Source of the DNA: Elusimicrobia bacterium RIFOXYA2_FULL_47_53 | GTDB taxonomy: Bacteria; Elusimicrobiota; Endomicrobiia; Endomicrobiales; XYA2-FULL-47-53 | Length of the DNA stretch: 64,000 nucleotides | Direction: 5' to 3' | NCBI GenBank assembly: GCA_001800315.1 | Contig: MGVE01000006.1 | Location: 62,001 to 126,000 of the forward strand | In this document: in pieces, positions 20,001 to 26,705 of the stretch | How positions within the stretch are numbered: position 1 is the first letter of the stretch | Layout: the number at the start of each line of letters is the position of its first letter | Notes under the pieces: model-generated | What the model was told of the DNA's origin: nothing | Databases searched by the model: none | What the model saw: only the letters and a program-made list of their open reading frames with translations | Made by a program: the position numbers and the translations under genes

Positions 20001-21851
20001 GCTGTCCTCTTCGGCTTTGAGCCTGTTGTATGTTTCCGCCGACTGCACAGACTGCCTTTCAATCTGAGAGCGTATTTCCGAGAGCTTTTCCGCGGCTATT
20101 TTTTCACTCTGGGCAATCCTTTCGGCCTGCGCGGCGATTCTGGCGCGAATCGCATCCTCCTGCCTCTTGTGCTGTTCCGCCAGGGTATTTTTCTGCGTTT
20201 CCCTTCTGAGCATTTCTTCCTGCGAGGAACGGGAGAACTCCTTTAGCTTTTGCTTTATTTCGTCCAGCTGCCTTAAGACAGGCTGCTGCTGCTCCTTTAG
20301 CTCCGCGTCCAGAGCCGCCAGATCCCTTCTTACCAGCGCTTCTCTGGCGGATATTTCGCCTTTGCAGACGCTGACTTCTTTTTCCTTCTGGCTGATGACT
20401 CCGCTCCAGTGCGCCTTTTCCTGCTCCAGCGCCGCCTGCGTGTCGGCGAGTTCCTTATCAAGGGATTCCTTGCGTTTTTTGCAGTCGGCGATCGCCTGCT
20501 CCTCGGCTTTCAGCAGGCCGCTTTGTTTTGCCTGCCATTCTTTCTGGTAGTCCGCGAACTCCGCGGTTTTAATTTCCATCTGCTTCTGCATGGAGAGCTT
20601 TTCTTCCCTGAGCTTGCTTTCAAGGCTTGAGAGTTCGGCGACAAGGCCGGCTTTCTCCTGTTCGGAGCCGGCTTTTCTTTTTTCAAGCGTTTCCCTCATC
20701 TCCCTGAGCTTTATCTCCGATTGAATCTTTATGAGCTTGAGCTCTTCGTCTTTGGACGCTATCTCCCTTGACCAGTTTTCTTTTTCCTGGGAAATTTTCT
20801 GCCTGATATCTTTTAATCTTCTATTGGCGGCGTTTTCCGCTTCCCTGAACTCCTGTATCTTTTTCTCGCCCTCGGCTTTCTCCTGGCTTTCGCGCAGCAT
20901 CAGCTCGGCCTTAAGCGCTCTAAGCTGTTCATCCTTTTCGGATATTACCAGCTGCCAGCGCGACTGTTCTTCGGCTATGCCTTTTTCCAGGGTTTTTATG
21001 CGGTTCTGCGCGCTCAGGCGCAAGGACTCTATTTCCTTTTCCTTTTTCTCCGATTCAATTTTAAACCGCGAGATTTTCTGTTCCAGGGCGCTTTTGAAGG
21101 CTATTAGTTCGGCTTCCTTCTCGGAATAGGCCCCGGCCAATTCGCGGTGCTGGCCTTCCAGCCTGTTTTTGAGCTCATCCTGCTGTTCCTGCCAGGCCGC
21201 CTCAAGATCGCCTTTCACTTTTCTTGACTGCTCTTCCTCCAGGCGCGACTGCGCGTCTTTAAGCGAAATCTGGGTTTTAATGCCCAATATATCGCCCTCC
21301 TTCGCCTTGAGCCTCGCGACCCACTGGTTCTGCTCTTCAAGCAGCTGTCTTTCCATGCTCTTTAATTTATTTTCGGCCTGGGCCAGATCGGCCTGCAGTT
21401 TGCGCAGGGCCTGCTCGCTTTCAAGTTTTTTCTGGGTCTCGGCGAAAACGGCACGGTGTTTAGCCTCGTCAAGTTCCTTGTCTTTGGCGGATATCATTTC
21501 GTTCCATTCGGCGGCCCCGCTCTGAAGTTCGCTGTTTAACTGGGCGAGGCTGTCTTGTATATTTTCCTGCATTATTTTAAGCTCTGACTCTCTTTTTAAC
21601 TTTTCCTGCTCCGCGGAACTGATAAGCGAGTCTAAGCGCGCTTTAAGAGTAATGCCTTCCTCTTCCTTATCTTTTATTTTTTTAAGAAACAGCTCGCGCT
21701 CCGAAGCTATCCTTTTCTCTATAGCTTTCAGCTGTTCTTCGGCGCGGCCGCGCGCTTCCGCGAGCTGGCCGCTTTCGGGAACCGCCGCTTTCGGGGCCTC
21801 AATAATTTCTTCTTTTTGTTCCTGAGTGTTTCTTTTTTTGAAAAATTCCAT
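17046..21851 (-). CDS. Very long coiled-coil protein with C-terminal TPR
   Basis: 1601 aa coiled coil; C-terminal LFESALELFNKGEYEAATRELNKIVKFRPNFAGAYQYLSLCCWNTGDKAGARKMAQRAYELEPQNEQLKEWLESLI is a TPR pair. Confidence 0.87.
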   Translation of the reverse strand: MEFFKKRNTQEQKEEIIEAPKAAVPESGQLAEARGRAEEQLKAIEKRIASERELFLKKIKDKEEEGITLKARLDSLISSAEQEKLKRESELKIMQENIQDSLAQLNSELQSGAAEWNEMISAKDKELDEAKHRAVFAETQKKLESEQALRKLQADLAQAENKLKSMERQLLEEQNQWVARLKAKEGDILGIKTQISLKDAQSRLEEEQSRKVKGDLEAAWQEQQDELKNRLEGQHRELAGAYSEKEAELIAFKSALEQKISRFKIESEKKEKEIESLRLSAQNRIKTLEKGIAEEQSRWQLVISEKDEQLRALKAELMLRESQEKAEGEKKIQEFREAENAANRRLKDIRQKISQEKENWSREIASKDEELKLIKIQSEIKLREMRETLEKRKAGSEQEKAGLVAELSSLESKLREEKLSMQKQMEIKTAEFADYQKEWQAKQSGLLKAEEQAIADCKKRKESLDKELADTQAALEQEKAHWSGVISQKEKEVSVCKGEISAREALVRRDLAALDAELKEQQQPVLRQLDEIKQKLKEFSRSSQEEMLRRETQKNTLAEQHKRQEDAIRARIAAQAERIAQSEKIAAEKLSEIRSQIERQSVQSAETYNRLKAEEDSLQAALSKEREGFEAQKSKLENEFSLRTEAINSEIRSLEKEYIRQQEKFGIEIAAKEKELLEEENKLKALELGGARELGIKEQELSAAKAQSEKQLAALAAELETVKSEIDGKTKSKTREISELKEKLSLNENKMAAELAAIETELKQRLEPLAGRRAELEAISQKVKTGYEEKLFAETKQLEVLRSEQSAKEEQYENQLRQLREELSRSRAELKAASDSMEEEKQKLISEFNASKLEKEEELGKLENEASARLEAIKIKLSEAKAAAAESVRQINREIEEIQAKTEKIESEYPVLVNARRVEIEALEKHIKEREEYYSEQRGLAEKSLENFQHRAERRLSQSAKAIEEIKSKRNSELQALGEKLATAQSEFAAKEKSLEDELARGSRLFTEEKFKLEKQKAELDEKLRDLQVESHEQLRAKEKELISLQAELAEKEKSLEASWKQREAELAAEKAILIKELENISQMLREEEENARRVIAEKESELARFQEQHKSRVGLMSAEAAEKKREWEESVKSMSAQINELKNNLENMQKTWFEAREAKEKELSMLKSNLEFWELRARTEEEKRLSEWEEEKMALEAKIADTEQDIAKAESRLKAQADEKDKMLSALRAEAVKTEEEKQEILKRYERDFTEAREKLSSERAFLEKKIKDEILRIEKDRKDIEREIERVKLDAALKDTAVQSEKNRAERESRKLHRKLSDQLAALQRNLSETRETWAIKLSSREEEINTLKIRLAMREDRLASETKRRKEETDKIIAVLSGEIELLEQQYGKEVPARNEEVEKLRSELAGIRSELEKKEKEWKEEQNGRQTALVEAAGSVEAGVEKLEIELRAVNETFEKVLKAKQSQVENLSRLMNYKEGALTLERDKTQELVSGLKEKAEALRRRISSKNISLEIKSSDKLSVLFESALELFNKGEYEAATRELNKIVKFRPNFAGAYQYLSLCCWNTGDKAGARKMAQRAYELEPQNEQLKEWLESLI

Positions 21852-21865
21852 CTATCCCTCCGCTG

Positions 21866-23701
21866 TTACACTGTTCTTTTCTGGGATGAAAGCCAGTTTC
21901 TGAGTTCCTGGTTTGAAGGGTCAAACTCAAGGGCTTTTTCATAGGCGTTTACGGCTTCATTGGCGCGGCCAAGCGCGTAGTAGGCGCCGCCAAGGTACTG
22001 GTAAACCGCGGCATTGCCCGGATCCATCTGCTGACAGTATTCAAAATATGTTATCGCGTCCTCATACTGGCCCGACTCGTAGTACTGCACGCCCGCGTTG
22101 AAATAATCGTTTATGGAAGAGGTTTCCGAAGCCTGTTTCTGCTCCTGCTCAGCCTCTATGTCCGAGGAACCTTCAAGTATGGCGCTTTTCGGTTTCTCTC
22201 GTATGAATATCTTGCCGTCTTTTTCAAGCTGCTTGATAAGGTCCACTATTTTCTTTCTTTCTTCTTCAATTTCTTCGTTTGTGGCCGGCCTGCCGTACTC
22301 CATCTCTTCCTTAAGCATTGCGGCCGCGCTCGTGGACATATTCGTAAAGAACTTATTTAATATTTCGGGAGCAGCGTTGCGAAGGCCGCGGGCCAGGTTG
22401 TCGGACTTAAGCTCCCTTATGATTGTCTGCATGGCCTGGTCCGGAAATGAGGGAATATCCTCAAAAGTGATTATGAATTTTCTGACTTTGTCATACAGGT
22501 CCGGCTTCTCATTTTTTAAATAATCCAGTATGTTGTCAAGCGTGATCCTGTCAACTTTCTCCAGCACATTGAGCAGGTGGTCAAGCCCTCCGATGACAAA
22601 ATCTATCTTTTCTTTGAGCTCGTTATCATAGGACATCAGCTCTTCCTGGGTCATCAGCCTTACTTTGGCCATCTCAACGGCCACCTGGGCCTGCAGCTCC
22701 GGAGGGAAGGAACCGAGTATTTCCTTAACATATTCCGGCTTCAAGTAGCTCACGACAAGCGCTATTTCCTGAGGCTCCTCTCTTCTTATAAGATATATCA
22801 GCTGCCTTAAATTCTCGTCGTTTACATAGCTGAACGGTATATATTTTTCTTTTTCAAGCTCTTCAATCTCTTCCTGGGTCATACCCTCGCCGACCCCGCC
22901 GACTCCGCCGCCGGCCCCGTCTTTGCCGGCTTCATCCTCGGGCCCGCCCTCAAACTTTGAATCCACGGTAACCTCGGTGCCGCCTTTCTCTTTGAGCGTC
23001 TGCACATAATGACGAAAGAAGCTCGCGAGCGGCCCGAACAAAAACATAAGGAGCAGAAGGGCCAGAATAGCCGGTATCAGCACCTTGGGTTTAAAAAGCT
23101 CTTCGCTGAAGCCGGGCGTGAACTTGGTTTTCTTGAAATCTATCTTGTCGCCTCTTTTAGGGTCAATCTTGAGCGAAGTGGTTATGGCGTCTTTGACCAT
23201 ATCAAGGCCTTCCTGCGAGACTTTTTCGTCATAAAGAACCGTGACCAGCTGCTTTTTGATGACTGTTTTTGTTTCCACTTTAACTTCTTCGGCGGTGCCG
23301 GACTCTTCCTTTGATTCTCCCGGCGCCGATTCCTGAGATACGGATTTGGGGTTGGGTATGCCGGGCAGGAGATATTCCACCTCTCCGAGCCTTTTCTTTT
23401 TCTCTGTCTTTTTTTCTTTCGCGGCCTGATTGGAGGTCTTTGTTTCCATGCCCAGCTCCACATCCACTATGACGATGGCTTTGCCGGGGCCGAGTATCTT
23501 GTCAAGTATGAAGGTCTGAATGTATTCAGCCTTGTCTTTCTCGTACCTTACTTCCTGGTCCATAAGGGAAAAGGGAGAGTTGTCGTTGGCCGCGAACAGC
23601 GGAAAAATAAAAAAACAAACCAAAACGGCAGCCAGGCCTGATGTTTTTTTCTTTTTCATTGAGTTTGTCCTTTTGTGAAAATAATTAATATTAAGGTTCA
23701 T
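21866..23701 (-). CDS. FliF-like periplasmic segment + TM + FliG middle/C-terminal domains + TPR fusion protein
   Basis: FliG_M-like YVNDENLRQLIYLIRREEPQEIALVVSYLKPEYVKEILGSFPPELQAQVAVEMAK; FliG_C-like VRKFIITFEDIPSFPDQAMQTIIRELKSDNLARGLRNAAPEILNKFFTNMSTSAAAMLKEEMEYGRPATNEEIEEERKKIVDLIKQLEKDGKIFI; N-terminal signal peptide, FliF-like ring-building segment YEKDKAEYIQTFILDKILGPGKAIVIVDVELGMETKT...VLYDEKVSQEGLDMVKDAITTSLKIDPKRGD; TM KVLIPAILALLLLMFLFGPLASFF; C-terminal TPR. Likely start is the internal ATG at 23659 (MKKKKTSG). Confidence 0.88.
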   Translation of the reverse strand: MNLNINYFHKRTNSMKKKKTSGLAAVLVCFFIFPLFAANDNSPFSLMDQEVRYEKDKAEYIQTFILDKILGPGKAIVIVDVELGMETKTSNQAAKEKKTEKKKRLGEVEYLLPGIPNPKSVSQESAPGESKEESGTAEEVKVETKTVIKKQLVTVLYDEKVSQEGLDMVKDAITTSLKIDPKRGDKIDFKKTKFTPGFSEELFKPKVLIPAILALLLLMFLFGPLASFFRHYVQTLKEKGGTEVTVDSKFEGGPEDEAGKDGAGGGVGGVGEGMTQEEIEELEKEKYIPFSYVNDENLRQLIYLIRREEPQEIALVVSYLKPEYVKEILGSFPPELQAQVAVEMAKVRLMTQEELMSYDNELKEKIDFVIGGLDHLLNVLEKVDRITLDNILDYLKNEKPDLYDKVRKFIITFEDIPSFPDQAMQTIIRELKSDNLARGLRNAAPEILNKFFTNMSTSAAAMLKEEMEYGRPATNEEIEEERKKIVDLIKQLEKDGKIFIREKPKSAILEGSSDIEAEQEQKQASETSSINDYFNAGVQYYESGQYEDAITYFEYCQQMDPGNAAVYQYLGGAYYALGRANEAVNAYEKALEFDPSNQELRNWLSSQKRTV

Positions 23702-23703
23702 AG

Positions 23704-25320
23704 TTATTTAAGTTGATTTAAGAACTCGGCTACGACCTTGTTGGTCGGGTCAAGCTCCATAACCTTCATCCAGACCGCTCTGGCTTTGTCAGTCTGATCC
23801 ATCATGAAGAAGGCCGAACCCATTATTTCAAGCGCCGTAATGTTGGCCGGCTCAAGGTTGAGTATTTCCTGAGCCTTAATCAGCGCCTGGTCATACTTGC
23901 CTTCAATAATGGACTGTCTGGCGTCATAGATCTTCTGGTCTATGATGGTAAATCCGACGACATCCTCTTTCTGGGCGTCGGTAACCGTGATGCCGAGGTC
24001 TTTCTCTATCTTGTTAAGCAGAGCCAGCAGTTTCATGTTGCCGGGATTCTTGTAATAAGCATACCTGAAGGCATTAATAGCGGCTTTGTCGTCGCCTTCA
24101 ACAAAACCGGCCACGCCTTTGCGTATGGATACAGCTTCTTCGCTTTCTCCCGGAGCCGCCGGCAGGTAGCCGGTAACAATCTGTATCTTGCCGAACATTC
24201 TCTTGACATCCTGGCTGCCCGGATCAATATCAAGCGCGGCTTCCAGGCGGCTGAAGGCCAGCAGGAAATTGCCTTTGTTGTAAGCTTCCATGCCTTCCTG
24301 AATATAGCGGCGCACAAGGGTTTCTCTGTCCTGGCTGACCGATGGTCCGAAGCGCCAGGAACCTGAAATTCTGTGGGAGAGCCCGAGGTCGTGCAGGGCA
24401 AAAGCGTAGTCCAGGCCGTAATCTTTATATTTGACTCCGAAACCGGCCGAGGTCTCGCGGATACCCTGTTCGCCCTCAAAGCCAAGCCTTAAACAGGCGA
24501 AATTTACAACCCAGTATTCCGCGCCGATGTGCCAGCCCATATTTGCTTTTAAATTCTTGTCTATATCAAAAGCTACGAGAAGTTTTTTTCTAAGGAAGGT
24601 GTGGCTGGCTCCGAACCTGAAAATAAGCGGGAGTTTGTCGTCCGTGTCTCCGAATTTCGCGCTTAAAAGGTTCTGTATGCCGAAACCGAGGTTAAGCTCC
24701 TGGAACCTGTGGTTAAATCCCTGTATGAGAATGTCGGTATCAAATGTGACAAAACCGTTGGTTGAATAATCCAGGGTATGAGTTATGTATTTGCCGGAAA
24801 CACCGACAGAAACGTTTTCTTTGATTTTCTTTCCGTACGCGCCGGTAAGGGCCATCTGCACATCGTCAAAATACCCGAGAGTCTGTATATCTATGATATC
24901 TTCTTTATTTTGGTCAAAGGTAATTGCTATTTTTTCAAATCCGCCCGAATAAAGCCGTGTGAGGTTAACGCCGAAAACGCCGAGTTTGGGGGTGGGGTGA
25001 ACATATGAAAGGAAATCGTAGCTTGTGTCCGCGAAAAGGTTAACATGAAGCGCCATAACCTCTTTTCTGTCCAGCTGTGTCAGGCCCGCGGGGTTCCAAT
25101 AGGTGGCTGAAGCGTCATCCGATACGGCGAAGAAGGCTTTGCCCATGCCCAGAGAACGCGCGCCTGCTCCCCATGAAAGGAACTGGCCCGGCTGGCCTCC
25201 GGTACCCGCGCCAAATACCAAAGCAAGAGGGCACGCGGTAATAAGTATCGCGCAAGCCAATACTTTTGCCGCCCTCTTAAGCCCTGCTATTTGATTGATC
25301 AGGCCCGTTATTTTATTCAT
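23704..25320 (-). CDS. PorV/PorQ-family outer-membrane protein with C-terminal TPR region
   Basis: Signal peptide, then GQFLSWGAGARSLGMGKAFFAVSDDASATYWNPAGLTQLDRKEVMALHVNLFADTSYDFLSYVHPTPKLGVFGVNLTRLYSGGFE (PorV/UPF0164 signature); C-terminal TPRs ending ARAVWMKVMELDPTNKVVAEFLNQLK. Confidence 0.88.
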   Translation of the reverse strand: MNKITGLINQIAGLKRAAKVLACAILITACPLALVFGAGTGGQPGQFLSWGAGARSLGMGKAFFAVSDDASATYWNPAGLTQLDRKEVMALHVNLFADTSYDFLSYVHPTPKLGVFGVNLTRLYSGGFEKIAITFDQNKEDIIDIQTLGYFDDVQMALTGAYGKKIKENVSVGVSGKYITHTLDYSTNGFVTFDTDILIQGFNHRFQELNLGFGIQNLLSAKFGDTDDKLPLIFRFGASHTFLRKKLLVAFDIDKNLKANMGWHIGAEYWVVNFACLRLGFEGEQGIRETSAGFGVKYKDYGLDYAFALHDLGLSHRISGSWRFGPSVSQDRETLVRRYIQEGMEAYNKGNFLLAFSRLEAALDIDPGSQDVKRMFGKIQIVTGYLPAAPGESEEAVSIRKGVAGFVEGDDKAAINAFRYAYYKNPGNMKLLALLNKIEKDLGITVTDAQKEDVVGFTIIDQKIYDARQSIIEGKYDQALIKAQEILNLEPANITALEIMGSAFFMMDQTDKARAVWMKVMELDPTNKVVAEFLNQLK

Positions 25321-25338
25321 CTTAGTTTACCGCTGCTG

Positions 25339-25728
25339 TTAATGCACTACGCCTATTTTTCTGACCGATGAAAGCCTGGCATTTGAGTTCTCTATTTCCA
25401 CCACAGCCAGGTAACCGCCCATTGATACTTTCTGTCCCGATTCGTCGGTTCCGTCCCAGACTATTTTGCTTGTTCCGGGATTTACGATGTTCTGCGGGTA
25501 ATCCCTCACGACATTGCCGAAAAGGTCAAATATCCTGACCCTGACTTCCGAGTGGCCGGAAAGACGGTAAATTATCGTGGTTGATTCCCTGCGGGAGTCA
25601 AAAGGGTTCGGATAATTACTGACCTGTCCGTCCTGCCAGAGATTCAGGCCGGCGGTGGAAACTTTACCGGTCCCGATCAGGGCTGTCAGCAGAAGCAGCG
25701 TGATAATCATCCTTATCGACCTTTTCAT
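25339..25728 (-). CDS. Small secreted protein made almost entirely of a FlgD-type C-terminal domain
   Basis: Signal peptide, then VSNYPNPFDSRRESTTIIYRLSGHSEVRVRIFDLFGNVVRDY...KIVWDGTDESGQKVSMGGYLAVVEIENSNARLSSVRKIGVVH. Same fold signature as the C-terminus of the giant protein (…IRKVGIIH). RBS-like GGGAG upstream. Confidence 0.85.
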   Translation of the reverse strand: MKRSIRMIITLLLLTALIGTGKVSTAGLNLWQDGQVSNYPNPFDSRRESTTIIYRLSGHSEVRVRIFDLFGNVVRDYPQNIVNPGTSKIVWDGTDESGQKVSMGGYLAVVEIENSNARLSSVRKIGVVH

Positions 25729-25759
25729 TTTTTTTCTCCCTTAATAAGAGCCGTTCCCG

Positions 25760-25799
25760 AAAAAATAAAAGCCGAATCGCCTTACCACGGGCAATCCGG
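25760..25799 (-). terminator. Intrinsic terminator in leader, downstream of the proximal GEMM aptamer
   Basis: Minus-strand RNA CCGGAUUGCC-CGUGGUAA-GGCGAUUCGG forms a 10-bp stem (two G-U pairs), followed by CUUUUAUUUUUU, ~30 nt before the start codon at 25728. Confidence 0.75.
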
Positions 25800-25910
25800 T
25801 TACCTTTGTGCAGTTATGCCCAGAAACTCCTGGGATACTGCTGTGATCGCGGCCTTCGGGGGCTTGAAAACACCGGGCTTGCTGCCGCCTTCGGTGTACG
25901 ATGGCCTAAT

Positions 25911-26005
25911 CTTCGGTAACCCGGCTACCCTCTCTCTTAATTGTACAACTTTGAGTAGGGCCCGTGGCTTTGCGTCCTCCGATTTCTCGGAGTTTGCCTT
26001 TATCG
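25911..26005 (-). promoter_or_regulatory. GEMM-I cyclic-dinucleotide riboswitch aptamer (proximal)
   Basis: Minus-strand RNA AUAAAGGCAAACUCCGAGAAAUCGGAGGACGCAAAGCCACGGGCC...GGGUAGCCGGGUUACCGAAG. Matches the GEMM-I consensus: GGCAAAC, 6-bp P2 with GAAA tetraloop, GACGCAAAGCC, GGUAGCCGGGUUACCG. Confidence 0.93.
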
Positions 26006-26061
26006 GAAACTGCTTTTTAAAGAACGGTGGCGCCTTTTTCGGCTGCGGTAGGGGGCTTTTT

Positions 26062-26106
26062 AAAAAACTAAAACTACCGCGGCTTTTTTGTGGCAAGCTC
26101 GGTAGT
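26062..26106 (-). terminator. Intrinsic terminator between the two aptamers
   Basis: Minus-strand RNA ACUACCG-A-GCUU...AAGC-CG-CGGUAGU followed by UUUUAGUUUUUU. Confidence 0.65.
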
Positions 26107-26198
26107 CTAAAGATAGGGGACTTTTTATAGAGGTTCCGGAAACAATAACCGCAGTTACGGTTCTGTCTCCGCGTTGTTAACTGTCTTTTTGAATGTCG

Positions 26199-26285
26199 TT
26201 TTCGGCGGCCCGGCTAGCGTAGATAGCCCCTATCTTTAGCTCCGTGGCTTTGCGTCCCCGGGTTTCCCCGGGTTTGCCAGTTACA
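26199..26285 (-). promoter_or_regulatory. GEMM-I cyclic-dinucleotide riboswitch aptamer (distal)
   Basis: Minus-strand RNA GUAACUGGCAAACCCGGGGAAACCCGGGGACGCAAAGCCACGGAGCUAAAGAUAGGGGCUAUCUACGCUAGCCGGGCCGCC. Same conserved blocks; P2 CCCGGG-GAAA-CCCGGG. Confidence 0.88.
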
Positions 26286-26343
26286 TAATTTATCGACGAC
26301 ATTTCAAATGTTAAAATCAGACAGTTTCTTTCTTTCCACTATA

Positions 26344-26372
26344 TAAATAGCAGAGATGCCATAATATGTCAA
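26344..26372 (-). promoter_or_regulatory. Sigma70-type promoter for the riboswitch-led operon
   Basis: Minus strand TTGACA (26372-26367), 17-nt spacer, TATTTA (26349-26344, followed by TATAG). Perfect -35, imperfect -10, ~50 nt upstream of the distal aptamer. Confidence 0.6.
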
Positions 26373-26481
26373 GGGTTTTAAAAAATATATTTTTTGAAGT
26401 TTCGCGGTAAAATCAATGTCATTTTTTTAAACCTGTTTCCGGGCTTAATATTCCGCGCCAAAATCGCTTCCTGGAAAAGAA

Positions 26482-26515
26482 AATTGCTTGAAGATTATTA
26501 AGTCTTCAAGCAATT
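26482..26515 (-). terminator. Intrinsic terminator candidate downstream of the response-regulator gene
   Basis: Perfect 13-bp inverted repeat AATTGCTTGAAGA / TCTTCAAGCAATT, followed on the - strand by TTCTTTTCC. Confidence 0.6.
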
Positions 26516-26675
26516 GTTCCCCAGCGCTTTTCTTCCCCAGTAAGATAATAATACCTTACCCCGCTACGCAGAGGAGCAATTACTTTGCCAGCTGATAATA
26601 TCACGAATAAAACATTCACGGAGAAACTATTGGTAATTTAGCTCAATGTTGAGCAAGCGAGCTGCCGAATTGAAC

Positions 26676-26705
26676 AAGTATTGCACATATTTATGTGCAA
26701 TACTT
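26676..26705. repeat. Perfect 14-bp inverted repeat at the 3' end of the response-regulator gene
   Basis: AAGTATTGCACATA (26676-26689) and TATGTGCAATACTT (26692-26705). Confidence 0.6.

Noticed and set aside
13224-21525. Many + strand Ser/Phe-rich ORFs (e.g. 13224-14306, 18226-19008)
   Set aside because: Antisense of the coiled-coil genes: Glu/Lys/Leu-rich codons read backwards give Ser/Phe/Leu-rich open frames. No RBS context or domain.
21866-23701. Calling this gene an ordinary flagellar fliG
   Set aside because: It has a signal peptide, periplasmic segment, TM and TPR not found in FliG, and no other flagellar genes are nearby.
25800-26130. Short ORFs 25800-26096 (-) and 25816-26130 (+)
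   Set aside because: They overlap the two riboswitch aptamers and terminators and lack recognisable protein features; the RNA interpretation explains the sequence better.
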